A stretch of DNA of 64,000 nucleotides from Bacillota bacterium (GTDB taxonomy: Bacteria; Bacillota; Bacilli; Paenibacillales; Paenibacillaceae). Made by a program: the position numbers and the translations under genes. The stretch spans positions 62,001-126,000 of the forward strand of contig JAEWAQ010000013.1 of the NCBI GenBank assembly GCA_023391635.1, written 5' to 3'. Positions 51,965-60,153 of this stretch are shown piece after piece (the first letter of the stretch is position 1; every line of letters begins with the position of its first letter). The notes under the pieces are model-generated. The model was not told where the DNA came from. It searched no databases and was given only the letters and a program-made list of their open reading frames with translations.

Positions 51965-52384
51965 TTACCCCTCCGTGGGATTCGTCACCACAATATCGGA
52001 TTGCAGGCTCATACTGGCCGTAAACGTCATGGCGGCATTAACCGCAGCCGCGTCCATCTTAACATTGACGAATGCCGTAAAGGCATGCTCCGAACCGTCG
52101 GGATACGTGACTTTGAACTCAGCAGCCGTTCCGGCATCCTGTAACCCCTTCAACACGCGATAATTGCTGGTCGCACCGCTGTTATCGTAAAGGAACTTGA
52201 ACGCAAGATCGCCCAAATCCTTCACACCGGGAATGTACTTCTTCACGCCGTCGGCCAGCGTCGTAACTTCAACCTTCTCCGGATCGCCGCCGAGCTCCGG
52301 AACCTCCATGAGCAGCGGAATTTCTTCGAATGCTGAAGACTTTTTATAACTCAGCGTCGTGTCTTTCGACAGAATTCCAGACAT
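51965..52384 (-). CDS. Major tail tube protein
   Basis: 139 residues: MSGILSKDTTLSYKKSSAFE, VEVTTLADGVKKYIPGVKDL and LAFKFLYDNSGATSNYRVLK match the phage tail tube family. Position between the tail terminator and chaperones agrees. It forms the hexameric rings of the tail. Confidence 0.88.
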   Translation of the reverse strand: MSGILSKDTTLSYKKSSAFEEIPLLMEVPELGGDPEKVEVTTLADGVKKYIPGVKDLGDLAFKFLYDNSGATSNYRVLKGLQDAGTAAEFKVTYPDGSEHAFTAFVNVKMDAAAVNAAMTFTASMSLQSDIVVTNPTEG

Positions 52385-52397
52385 TCAGATCACTCCT

Positions 52398-52754
52398 TTA
52401 TTGGTGTACAATCTTCGTTCTTGAATCAACGACACCGCGATAACGCAGTGTTTTGTGCTTGATTCCTGACGGATCCGGGATGTCCGCCATGAATTGGCGC
52501 CGTAATCCGAGACTATTCATCTTCTCATCAACGGATTGCGCCAAGGCCCCCGTGGACCGCTTATGCCAAATATCAACTTGAATGCTGATATCCGTGAGAT
52601 GCTCGGTACTCATATTCAGCGCATTCGAATTGGCGATCTCGTAGAACGAAATGTGCGGCAGCTTTCCGAAGTCTGTCGGATAAGCATCAGAAACGGTAAC
52701 CCCGGGAATGGACGACAACTCCGATTGTACTTCCGGCTTCACGTCGTACATCAT
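52398..52754 (-). CDS. Tail terminator/completion protein
   Basis: 118 residues. KLPHISFYEIANSNALNMST and DISIQVDIWHKRSTGALAQS resemble the DUF3168-type minor tail proteins. Overlaps the HK97-gp10-like gene by four bases. It should cap the tail tube at the head side. Confidence 0.75.
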   Translation of the reverse strand: MMYDVKPEVQSELSSIPGVTVSDAYPTDFGKLPHISFYEIANSNALNMSTEHLTDISIQVDIWHKRSTGALAQSVDEKMNSLGLRRQFMADIPDPSGIKHKTLRYRGVVDSRTKIVHQ

Positions 52755-53290
52755 GTACCACCTAACCTTTGAATCTCTTCCTGGAGTTTTTTCCTGACCA
52801 TCGTCTTCACCCGCTGTTCACTCCTCGCGAGAGCGGGATAGAGATAAGGCTGTGCCGGTTGACCTTCGGTATAATAATAAACACCGTTGTCAGTCTCCAT
52901 CCTGAAAAAATGGTATTTCTCCGCATCTTTCGCATCGATCTGGCTCTCGTGTATCCACCAGCCATTCTGCTTGTAATGAAGCCGGTTTAACACTTTCGCC
53001 GGGATGCCTTTTTTGTCACTGGACATGCCAATGGGACCCGTGCCGAACTCCACATAAGCCGCATGCTCGACATTCGTGAATACTCGACCTTCAATACGAC
53101 CGTCCTTCGCTTCAACTTCGGCAAATATGCTGTTTCGAAGCTGACCGTCGTTTACTGGCGCAAGACCTTTCGCTTCACCTTGTACCAATTTCACGCCCTG
53201 ATGAACGCCGATCTTCACAGCCTTCTCCACGTTACCGCCTAGTGCGGAAAGTTTAGCGACCAGCTTATCGAATCCTTGGATACTCGCCAC
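52751..53290 (-). CDS. HK97 gp10-like neck/tail protein
   Basis: 179 residues from GTG 53288-53290, which overlaps the upstream TAG (TAGTG) and has AAGGTGAG upstream. SIQGFDKLVAKLSALGGNVE is the usual opening; AAYVEFGTGPIG and the ending RVKTMVRKKLQEEIQRLG agree. Confidence 0.85.
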   Translation of the reverse strand: MASIQGFDKLVAKLSALGGNVEKAVKIGVHQGVKLVQGEAKGLAPVNDGQLRNSIFAEVEAKDGRIEGRVFTNVEHAAYVEFGTGPIGMSSDKKGIPAKVLNRLHYKQNGWWIHESQIDAKDAEKYHFFRMETDNGVYYYTEGQPAQPYLYPALARSEQRVKTMVRKKLQEEIQRLGGT

Positions 53291-53646
53291 TATCTCACCT
53301 TCTCCAACTCGATAACAGTATGCCGCCACGGGCGAACGGCGACGACGCGATAATCTGGCTCCAGAGTGTCTGCAGCAACGTATACCAATGCCCCAAAGCC
53401 TTTTCGCTCTGAGTTAAAGGCCTCCGCTAGTTGTTTTGCCTTCTGGTCGTCCGAATACATAACAAGCATGTTCCCAAGCCGCTCGCCGTACATCTCGGCC
53501 ATCACCTTGCCGCCAGCAGGCTGGACGCTTCCGCTGACCGTTATCGCATCTGGGCTCCAATCCTCGTACGTCGTGGCGTCAGGCTCCTTGATCGTAATCC
53601 TCTCCCTGAAAACGACTTGACGCTGGTCACGCTTCATAAGTCGCAT
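53290..53646 (-). CDS. Head closure/stopper protein
   Basis: 118 residues (MRLMKRDQRQVVFRERITIK, YEDWSPDAITVSGSVQPAGG). Fits the head-tail adaptor family (SPP1 gp16-like). Overlaps the connector gene by one base. Confidence 0.8.
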   Translation of the reverse strand: MRLMKRDQRQVVFRERITIKEPDATTYEDWSPDAITVSGSVQPAGGKVMAEMYGERLGNMLVMYSDDQKAKQLAEAFNSERKGFGALVYVAADTLEPDYRVVAVRPWRHTVIELEKVR

Positions 53647-53954
53647 CAGTATGTCGCCACCTTTGCAAGGCGCTTGGAGAGGATCGTCTGTTGGAGCCCG
53701 GCAGGCACATCCTCAAACGATCTGCTGATGCCACCTTCGCTATGGGCCGTTTCGCCTTCGGCGCCCTGCTTGTTGTAGCGAACGACAACGAGCTGTCGTT
53801 GAGCGGATTCGAGCGATGCGGGAAGTTCGACGCGATTGGTCCATGTCAGGATGTCGGATTCGGCATCTTCCAGCATCAATTCCATGGCGTCGTCCTGCGA
53901 GTCGTCTTCCGGCTTGATGCCGAGCATCAGTTTCAGCTTTTCAAGTTGGGACAT
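53646..53954 (-). CDS. Head-tail connector (gp6/gp15-like)
   Basis: 102 residues from ATG 53952-53954 with GGGGTGA upstream. MSQLEKLKLMLGIKPEDDSQ and DILTWTNRVELPASLESAQ are typical of Phage_connect_1 proteins that sit under the portal. Confidence 0.85.
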   Translation of the reverse strand: MSQLEKLKLMLGIKPEDDSQDDAMELMLEDAESDILTWTNRVELPASLESAQRQLVVVRYNKQGAEGETAHSEGGISRSFEDVPAGLQQTILSKRLAKVATY

Positions 53955-54327
53955 TCCGCTCACCCCGCCGCTTCAATTCAATCAATGCACCTGCGATCAT
54001 GTTCAACGCCTGCTCCTCCGCATCCTGGAACGGACCCTCCAGACTCTCGGTGAATGGCCACAAGTGGATATGAAGAAGCTCATGAACGAGATACCGCTCC
54101 ATATCCAGTGGGTTTAGGTTATCGTCGCCGTAATCGATTGGATCGACGATGCGCAGCTGAGCGAGACGGTGCTGTACATTGACGCTGATTTCGGCGTTCG
54201 ATTCCGTTGTGACCATGTCACGTTCTCGAATGATCGATGTGCGAACATCCCAGTCTTGAAGGCGAAGGATCTTCTGCCACTCAGCGCATTTGATTCGAAG
54301 CTCGTCTTCGGTGTGAATAACCTCCAT
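53941..54327 (-). CDS. SprT-like zinc metalloprotease domain protein
   Basis: 128 residues. Contains HELLH at 82-86 (RYLVHELLHIHLWPF), a gluzincin zinc site, after an N-terminal segment WQKILRLQDWDVRTSIIR. Overlaps the connector gene. A metalloprotease in a head-tail module might process a capsid or scaffold, but it could also act like host SprT proteins on DNA-bound proteins. Not a standard member of this module. Confidence 0.7.
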   Translation of the reverse strand: MEVIHTEDELRIKCAEWQKILRLQDWDVRTSIIRERDMVTTESNAEISVNVQHRLAQLRIVDPIDYGDDNLNPLDMERYLVHELLHIHLWPFTESLEGPFQDAEEQALNMIAGALIELKRRGERNVPT

Positions 54328-54330
54328 CGA

Positions 54331-54528
54331 TTACGCCTCCAATCCGGACAACGCATCGATCAACTGCTCTTTGCCCATCTTGCCGTAATCGGGAATATTC
54401 TTCACCTTAGCGGCAGCTCGAAGTTCCTTTAAGGACATCTCGGCGATCGGAATATCGACTGGCGACTGCTCCGCTGCAATCTGCTCAGCCTGCAATCGAC
54501 GCATGCGGTTAAAAGATGCGAGACCCAT
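54331..54528 (-). CDS. Rho-N/SAP-like small phage protein
   Basis: 65 residues ending SLKELRAAAKVKNIPDYGKM, then GKEQLIDALSG: the LKELR...IPxYGKMxKxELI pattern of Rho N-terminal domains. ATG overlaps the upstream stop (TAATG). Commonly found after the capsid gene. Confidence 0.75.
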   Translation of the reverse strand: MGLASFNRMRRLQAEQIAAEQSPVDIPIAEMSLKELRAAAKVKNIPDYGKMGKEQLIDALSGLEA

Positions 54529-54671
54529 TAGCCGCCAGCCCCTTCCAACTCCTCCAGCTTGTCGACGATCGCAGCGAACACGCTCTGAGTCGCTTTGACT
54601 TTGCCGGTAGGCGTCGTATGTTTGGACAGATCAGCAACAGCATCTTTTAACTCTTGAATCGTTTTAGCCAT
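54528..54671 (-). CDS. 47-residue phage head-region protein
   Basis: MAKTIQELKDAVADLSKHTT, helical, with a GGAGGTG site. Unrecognised but clearly translated, being coupled with the next gene. Confidence 0.7.
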   Translation of the reverse strand: MAKTIQELKDAVADLSKHTTPTGKVKATQSVFAAIVDKLEELEGAGG

Positions 54672-54694
54672 CTGCTACACCTCCATAAGGGAAA

Positions 54695-54710
54695 GAGCCC
54701 CGAAGGGCTC
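54695..54710 (-). terminator. Hairpin after the major capsid gene
   Basis: GAGCCC, TTCG loop, GGGCTC, then TTTCCC on the minus strand. Probably a partial terminator that boosts capsid relative to downstream products. Confidence 0.7.
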
Positions 54711-54728
54711 CAAATCCCGACAGATTGA

Positions 54729-55685
54729 TTAAGCGATCTTGTGCTTGAACTGCACAATGCGGATGTTCTTGTTCTCGTACACCCGTGTCCAGTTCGCGGC
54801 AGTCTCCAGTTCCGTGTTCGTCGGCGAAACGCCAGTAACCGTGTCCTCCGTCCATTTCACGCCGCGAGGATGCAGCAGAAAGTGCTGACGGTTGACGAGG
54901 ATGTCGTCTCCTTGCAAGCTGTCGCGGTCCGTCTCCGTCGGTACCGGAGCGGCGCCATTACCCAAACCGATAGCCCCTTCGCCGAACAGATACGTCGTGT
55001 ACACGCCGGTTGCTACCGGATGACCGTCGTCCACAAGCACACGGGTATTAAGATAAGTCGCGAAACGGGCGCCCGTTGTCGGATCGACTTGATACTCGAT
55101 CAGGCCGTCCTTCTGAAGCTTGGCGAAAACAGCAGAATGCATGCTGAATGCCGTCAGCTTGTCCGCTGCGTCACCGAGCTTGTACTGGGCGTCAATGATC
55201 GTCGACGCACTGATCACAGCAGCGGCGCCGGTGCCGCCGGAGATATCCGAAACGTTCCCACTCATAGAAGCAGCGGCAAACACGCCTTTCAGCGTTGCGA
55301 ACAGCATCTTCTGGCGGTCACGGTTCCACCATGCAGCGACCAAGTCGGCGATCGCCCTCATCGGATCGTCGCCGGACAGCGCCTTTGCCAGGTCATTTGC
55401 GCCCCAAGCTTTGCCTCGTGTATGAAGGCGTGCCTGGTCCTTACTGGCCGTGATCTTGTTAACTGACAGCGGCGTGGTGTCGGAAAGGATCTCCGAATCA
55501 CCGCTCAGATCCGTCCAAAACGGCATGTTGATGATTGTGCCACCTGATGCAGCCAGTGCATCCAATTGTGAATCGGGAACAATGATGCCGGATTGCACGA
55601 GCGCGGACAATTGAGCCGTACGCTCGACGAGGTACGGATTGAATACTTCAGGGACAATAACGTCCGTAATACGTGTTGCTGGCAT
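54729..55685 (-). CDS. Major capsid protein
   Basis: 318 residues. MPATRITDVIVPEVFNPYLV, SALVQSGIIVPDSQLDALAA, then INMPFWTDLSGDSEILSD are hallmarks of the coat proteins related to major capsid of SPP1/P22-like siphophages. HK97 fold expected. Follows the scaffold gene, as usual. Confidence 0.92.
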   Translation of the reverse strand: MPATRITDVIVPEVFNPYLVERTAQLSALVQSGIIVPDSQLDALAASGGTIINMPFWTDLSGDSEILSDTTPLSVNKITASKDQARLHTRGKAWGANDLAKALSGDDPMRAIADLVAAWWNRDRQKMLFATLKGVFAAASMSGNVSDISGGTGAAAVISASTIIDAQYKLGDAADKLTAFSMHSAVFAKLQKDGLIEYQVDPTTGARFATYLNTRVLVDDGHPVATGVYTTYLFGEGAIGLGNGAAPVPTETDRDSLQGDDILVNRQHFLLHPRGVKWTEDTVTGVSPTNTELETAANWTRVYENKNIRIVQFKHKIA

Positions 55686-55701
55686 GTTTGATCACTTCTC
55701 C

Positions 55702-56370
55702 TTAAGTTTTAATTCCGGCTGCAACCTTTAGCTGCTTCGCCAGATCCGGATTTTCGCGCAAAATGCGCCCTTGTTCCGTCAGGTTGATTGTTTCTTTTTT
55801 CCACGGATTGACTTGACCATTGCCGCCCTTGGAGCCACCGCCACCCGGAGCACCGCCTTTCAGCCGTTCGTTCACGCCAGCTTCGACGGCAGCGCGGAAC
55901 GCCGTTTCCACTGCTGTAATGCTGGCATTGGTTTTTTCGGCATCAGTGTAGTCCAGGATATCGGCAAGTTGCTTCGGCAGCCCCTTCTCAGCCAACGTCT
56001 CGAGCGCCGTCGCCCGCAGCTCGCGGCGCGTGATCTCCGCCTCGCGTTCGGTCAGTTCTGCATCCCGCTGCTGGCGCTCGTACTCAGCCTTCTGGTCAGC
56101 GTTCATCTTGGCGAGCTTCTCAGCTTCCGTCTTGGCCTTCGCAACGTCGGCCTCGGCCTTGGCTCGCTCCTTGGCGATCGTTTTGGCGATCAGCGCATCA
56201 ATCTTCGCCTGCTGTTCCGGCGTGAAAGTGACATCGTCATCCTTCTTGTCCTTGTCCTTATCTTTGTCGAGGTCGTCTTTGTCCTTGTCTTTATCTTGAT
56301 CGTCATCGTCCCCGGCAAACAGCTGAAGATTAAGCGGCAACATGAACTTATTTGCAACGAATTCTTTCAT
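55702..56370 (-). CDS. Capsid scaffolding protein (DUF4355)
   Basis: 222 residues. An acidic KDKD repeat (25-45) leads into a long coiled coil (about 50-130, EERAKAEADVAKAKTEAEKL-like) and a Gly-rich hinge (GGAPGGGGSKGG) near the C-terminus. This order fits DUF4355 scaffolds. The leader MKEFVANKFMLPLNLQLFAG is also typical. Confidence 0.9.
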   Translation of the reverse strand: MKEFVANKFMLPLNLQLFAGDDDDQDKDKDKDDLDKDKDKDKKDDDVTFTPEQQAKIDALIAKTIAKERAKAEADVAKAKTEAEKLAKMNADQKAEYERQQRDAELTEREAEITRRELRATALETLAEKGLPKQLADILDYTDAEKTNASITAVETAFRAAVEAGVNERLKGGAPGGGGSKGGNGQVNPWKKETINLTEQGRILRENPDLAKQLKVAAGIKT

Positions 56371-56446
56371 ATGTGATCCTCCAGTTTAACGCCCTTCGGC
56401 TTTGTCCGCGACCGGCAGTTTAACGTCGTGCCACGCGTATTGGACA

Positions 56447-56477
56447 AAACAAAAACACCCCCGAATGATCGAGAGTG
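56447..56477 (-). terminator. Terminator separating the MuF toxin segment from capsid genes
   Basis: CACTCTCG, ATCATT loop, CGGGGGTG (two G-U pairs), then TTTTTGTTTT on the minus strand. It follows the putative immunity gene. Confidence 0.85.
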
Positions 56478-56479
56478 CC

Positions 56480-56686
56480 TTATATCGTGACTGTTATTTG
56501 CTTTGCTTGCTCTTCCGGTATCTCCTCATATTCGAGATCCTCACCGATAAAGATACGACACTGATCGGGATCTGGCATCCAGGCTTTGTCTACTGGATCG
56601 TATCGCTCGAAGTTACCACCAACGAATCGATAGAGGCGTGAGGCCGTTTTCCCATCATAATCATATGCGAAATAGAAATCATCCAA
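56480..56686 (-). CDS. 68-residue acidic protein, candidate immunity for the MuF toxin domain
   Basis: Start TTG 56684-56686 behind AAGGAGG, 13 bases after the MuF stop. Sequence is acidic and aromatic (DDFYFAYDYDGKTASRLYRF, then GEDLEYEEIPEEQAKQITVT). Acidic small proteins directly after a polymorphic toxin are usually immunity proteins, and this gene lies between the toxin and a terminator. No homologue is recognised. It may instead be an ordinary head protein. Confidence 0.6.
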   Translation of the reverse strand: MDDFYFAYDYDGKTASRLYRFVGGNFERYDPVDKAWMPDPDQCRIFIGEDLEYEEIPEEQAKQITVTI

Positions 56687-56699
56687 TGGCCTCGCCTCC

Positions 56700-58481
56700 T
56701 TACTTAATTTTATCGATATCCTTCGGTTTGCTGAGTTTTGCCGACATTACAAACATCTCTTTGCTGATCTCCAACCGGCGTTCCGGAGTCGTGCTGTCCA
56801 GTCGGAATTCCTCGTATAGTTTGTGAAGCGGACCATTCTTAAGCTCGAAGCTCTCGGGCGTGTGGAATTGCACCTCGAACTTCTGCCCGTCTGGACTGAT
56901 GAAGATGCCGTTGATGCCTTTATATGGATTGCGCTTGTCGTTCCAAGTGTTTTTAAGCTTGAATTGAGAATACCCTTTCGCTTCCATCTCACCCGTTACG
57001 GCATTGAAAGACTCCGCAAGCTTGTCCCCAGCAGTTTGATAAGTGTATCGAATGACGTCGTTTGTTCCCGCGATCGTATCGCTAATGATCTTTGTATCCA
57101 AACTGTTTTTGCTGTCAGAATTGACCTTACGCAAATAGGAGTCCTTCGATTTCAAACGATAATCCAGGCCCACGAGTTCGGCACCGGTAGCCTTAGAAAT
57201 CTCCTGGAGATCCGTCGTGATTTTCGGCTCATTTACGATGATCTTTTCATAAGCGTTTAGCTTGCGGTAATCGCCTTTAAGCTGGCTCCACTCCTCACTT
57301 CCAGTATACTTCAAGTCCTGGAAGGCGGCAAAGGATTTCGGGGCGTCTGAACCGAGCAACTTTTTGTAACGATCGTACTGCTGTTTGTCGGCGACCTTGT
57401 TTTGAATCTGCTTCTCGATGGTAGCGACCTGATCAGCCCCATGTCTCACATCCAAACCTTGCCGCCAATCCGAATAACTCGTATCCGCTAGCACCAGTTG
57501 CGATTCACCTGTAACCGGATCCCGGGCGCGTCTATCGATGCCTTCATACGTATCCTGCCCAAAGTACGCCCGTGTCGTGCTGCGGCAATAAGGATGCAAC
57601 GGCGGCATGTTCTTACCGGGAACAGCATCCTTGGTATCGTAGACCTTCAGATCATGCTCCCGGCATTCCGGCGATGTGCGAGCGTCCAGGGTTGCGAGAA
57701 ACTGATATTGATCGATCTCGGCTTCCTGGTAGCTCTCCAGCTCAGCAGCGTTCGCCATATACGTCGTCTCGGTTCGTATTAACCTGTTGGCCGCATGCTT
57801 TCCTACCTCCATCCGCTCCTGCAGCTGCTGAGACATCTTCCTGGTGCTTAGACCAGACATGAAGCCGCCTGTCAGCACATCGTTCAATTGTCCTGCCAGC
57901 GCATCCGTATTGCCCCACACACGCTTGCTATAGTGCTCACCTGACCATGGCCGCTTAAGGATCGTTTCAATCGTCCTGGTCGGCATACCAGCGAATTCAA
58001 AGCCTACGCCTAAACCCCGCTGTACGTCGAACATCGTCCGGTAATAGGCATCGTTGATCGTGCCGATATAGCAACCCGTGCTGGCCGCTATCTCCGCATC
58101 AGCGATGATCTTGGTCTGAACATAGGTGTTTGCCTTAAGTGCCTGCATTCGCGTAATGCGAGCCGCATATGCAGGGGCGTTCAACTGGTTGAGCAGTTGC
58201 CGCTTGATCGCAGGGTCCTTTATCTGGCTAATTTTCGCTTTGATACGATCCCACTCAGCACGGCTGATCGGTTCATTCAGCAGTTTGACTGCTTCATCAA
58301 TAGATAAGCCGCCGTCTTTGGCATACTTCCCGAATATCCTTTCAACCTCAGCATCGATGTCTTGGAGACCCTTGTCATAAGCCTGAGTAACGGTGTGGAC
58401 TGTCGAGTCAGCGGCACGATGATAAGACGCCATTCGTTGCATTGCCCGCTTGTCCCAATAACTATTAGGCGGCTGCTTCAT
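56700..58481 (-). CDS. MuF minor capsid protein with RelA/SpoT-like C-terminal toxin domain
   Basis: 593 residues. Residues about 150-320 are the MuF head-morphogenesis fold: RLIRTETTYMANAAELESYQ, then FLATLDARTSPECREHDLKV, PPLHPYCRSTTRAYFG. The C-terminus (438-593) is unlike structural proteins: YRLKSKDSYLRK, then SDTIAGTNDVIRYTY, KNTWNDKRNPYKGINGIFIS and FEVQFHTPESFELK. These align in order with RelA/SpoT-type synthetase motifs (RxKxxxSxxxK, D...R, GYxGxN, EIQIHT). MuF proteins with such variable toxins (ADP-ribosyltransferases and others) are injected or act in competition. Activity is not proven. Confidence 0.75.
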   Translation of the reverse strand: MKQPPNSYWDKRAMQRMASYHRAADSTVHTVTQAYDKGLQDIDAEVERIFGKYAKDGGLSIDEAVKLLNEPISRAEWDRIKAKISQIKDPAIKRQLLNQLNAPAYAARITRMQALKANTYVQTKIIADAEIAASTGCYIGTINDAYYRTMFDVQRGLGVGFEFAGMPTRTIETILKRPWSGEHYSKRVWGNTDALAGQLNDVLTGGFMSGLSTRKMSQQLQERMEVGKHAANRLIRTETTYMANAAELESYQEAEIDQYQFLATLDARTSPECREHDLKVYDTKDAVPGKNMPPLHPYCRSTTRAYFGQDTYEGIDRRARDPVTGESQLVLADTSYSDWRQGLDVRHGADQVATIEKQIQNKVADKQQYDRYKKLLGSDAPKSFAAFQDLKYTGSEEWSQLKGDYRKLNAYEKIIVNEPKITTDLQEISKATGAELVGLDYRLKSKDSYLRKVNSDSKNSLDTKIISDTIAGTNDVIRYTYQTAGDKLAESFNAVTGEMEAKGYSQFKLKNTWNDKRNPYKGINGIFISPDGQKFEVQFHTPESFELKNGPLHKLYEEFRLDSTTPERRLEISKEMFVMSAKLSKPKDIDKIK

Positions 58482-59862
58482 CGTCGTCGTTCACATCCTC
58501 GTTATCGCCTCCACCCATCGGCATGCCGAATGCCTGCTGATTGCGCTTGATATCTTCCGCTTTCTGCTTGTTCAGTTCCTTCGTTGCAGTAGCGGCGTCG
58601 TCCACAAAAGAAAGTTGATTGATAAGCATCTCATTCGGCACCATGCTTGCCAATTGAGATATCATCTGTGCCGTCTCCAGATCGTTCGACGGCAGATTAC
58701 GCGTCATCGTAATCGTCACATCGGATACGTCGGTTGCCTTCCCTTTCACCTTCATGATGTTAGCGAATAGCTTCAACCGCTCGCGCAATCCTTGGACAAA
58801 ATAGCGTTCCTTGTTCTTCGCGAGCTGCTCTAAGCCGAGAAGCTTGTACTTCATGGCGACGCCGGAAGCATTCGCAGCAAAGTTTTCATCGGTCAAGTTC
58901 GGGACCATAGAAAACTCATGGATGTCCGATTTGATCGCGTTGCGCAAAACCTCGACTTGTTGCTCGTTAAGTTGCTTTACAAGCCAATCCGCATCAGCAT
59001 CCTGTCCGGCCGGTAGCTCAAGGACTTTATACTGCTTGAGTAGCTTGATCGTCCTGCTTGCCTCTTGCACGTCGTCACCAAGCGACGCTCCTTTGATCTT
59101 CAGGATCGCATCGACGAGTTGCTCTTTGTCGTTTACACGGTCAGACATAAGCACGTTGTAAGCATCGATCAGGCTGATTTGCTGCTCGAAATCGCCCTGT
59201 TGCTCTTCGTTGTTCCAGAATTCTACAACAGGCACGGCACCGAAATAATGGTGCTGAACATCAACCATCTCGAAGCTGCTCAGGTCCGCACCGTAATACG
59301 AGACAATCAGTTCCGGTGTGTACACGTTGATCTTCCAGCCGATCGGCGCATTATCTATGTCCTTCTTTTCGTAATAATGAACGCCGAACAGGCTTTTATA
59401 CTCGACAGTGTCATCTACCACAAGGAATAATTGCCGTGGGTCGATGACCGTTGCTTTCGGAATCGGCACATCATCGCTCGTCATGAAATACAACTCCCGA
59501 CCGACGCCGAATATGGACAAATCCTTTGCCAACTCGGCGTCATGCGAAACGATATCGTTCTGCTTGTACGTCTCCGTGATATCATCGATCTGCTTGCCAT
59601 CGTATTTTACCGGGTTACCTGTCACATAGCCGACCGCAATGTCCGTGATGTACTTGGCGTGATTCGCGACCAGTTTGTTATTCGGCAAGCCGGTATCGTC
59701 GCCGAGCTTGCGCTTCAAGATCGCTTGCTTGCCCATGTAGTAATTGTCCAGGTTGTCGAGCCGAGCTATGCCCGCCTGATGTTCCTTGATGCAGCTAGCG
59801 ATCAGCGGGAGTGGGATATCGTTTGGGTCATCGATTAGATCACGGTCGCGTATAATGGCCAA
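58465..59862 (-). CDS. Portal protein (SPP1 gp6-like)
   Basis: 465 residues, TTG start (59860-59862) with AAGGTGA upstream. NYYMGKQAILKRKLGDDTGL and HAKYITDIAVGYVTGNPVKY are classic for the SPP1-type portal family. Acidic C-terminus (GGGDNEDVNDDDEAAA). Forms the dodecameric DNA channel. Overlaps the MuF gene by 17 bases. Confidence 0.93.
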   Translation of the reverse strand: MAIIRDRDLIDDPNDIPLPLIASCIKEHQAGIARLDNLDNYYMGKQAILKRKLGDDTGLPNNKLVANHAKYITDIAVGYVTGNPVKYDGKQIDDITETYKQNDIVSHDAELAKDLSIFGVGRELYFMTSDDVPIPKATVIDPRQLFLVVDDTVEYKSLFGVHYYEKKDIDNAPIGWKINVYTPELIVSYYGADLSSFEMVDVQHHYFGAVPVVEFWNNEEQQGDFEQQISLIDAYNVLMSDRVNDKEQLVDAILKIKGASLGDDVQEASRTIKLLKQYKVLELPAGQDADADWLVKQLNEQQVEVLRNAIKSDIHEFSMVPNLTDENFAANASGVAMKYKLLGLEQLAKNKERYFVQGLRERLKLFANIMKVKGKATDVSDVTITMTRNLPSNDLETAQMISQLASMVPNEMLINQLSFVDDAATATKELNKQKAEDIKRNQQAFGMPMGGGDNEDVNDDDEAAA

Positions 59863-60153
59863 TTAATTCACCTTCTTTCGCAAGGCATCCATCGCCAAGA
59901 TGGAGTCCGCGCCGTATACGGTTGATCCGTCCTGCAATTGAACGTATGCTTCCCTAACTTGTCCGTGGCCGCAGCAAGCATTCATAACGCCGGGTAAGGT
60001 TCCCATGCAGGCATCATGCCCATCTGGTGTCTGAAACTCTCCGCAATGGCCACATGGTCTCTTGTTATACGTTTCTGCTGTTGGCTCTTTGGTATCGCAA
60101 AATACCCATTTACCACCGACGCATTCAATCTTATGGCCGCGCAAGTAAGACAT
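59863..60153 (-). CDS. 96-residue cysteine/histidine-rich phage protein
   Basis: Contains CGHC (about 34-37), CMGTL and MNACCGHG (about 50-65), candidates for a zinc-binding knuckle. Between portal and terminase large-subunit genes; starts right after the TerL stop. Known as a hypothetical next to terL in several Firmicute phages. Role unknown, perhaps packaging control. Confidence 0.7.
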   Translation of the reverse strand: MSYLRGHKIECVGGKWVFCDTKEPTAETYNKRPCGHCGEFQTPDGHDACMGTLPGVMNACCGHGQVREAYVQLQDGSTVYGADSILAMDALRKKVN

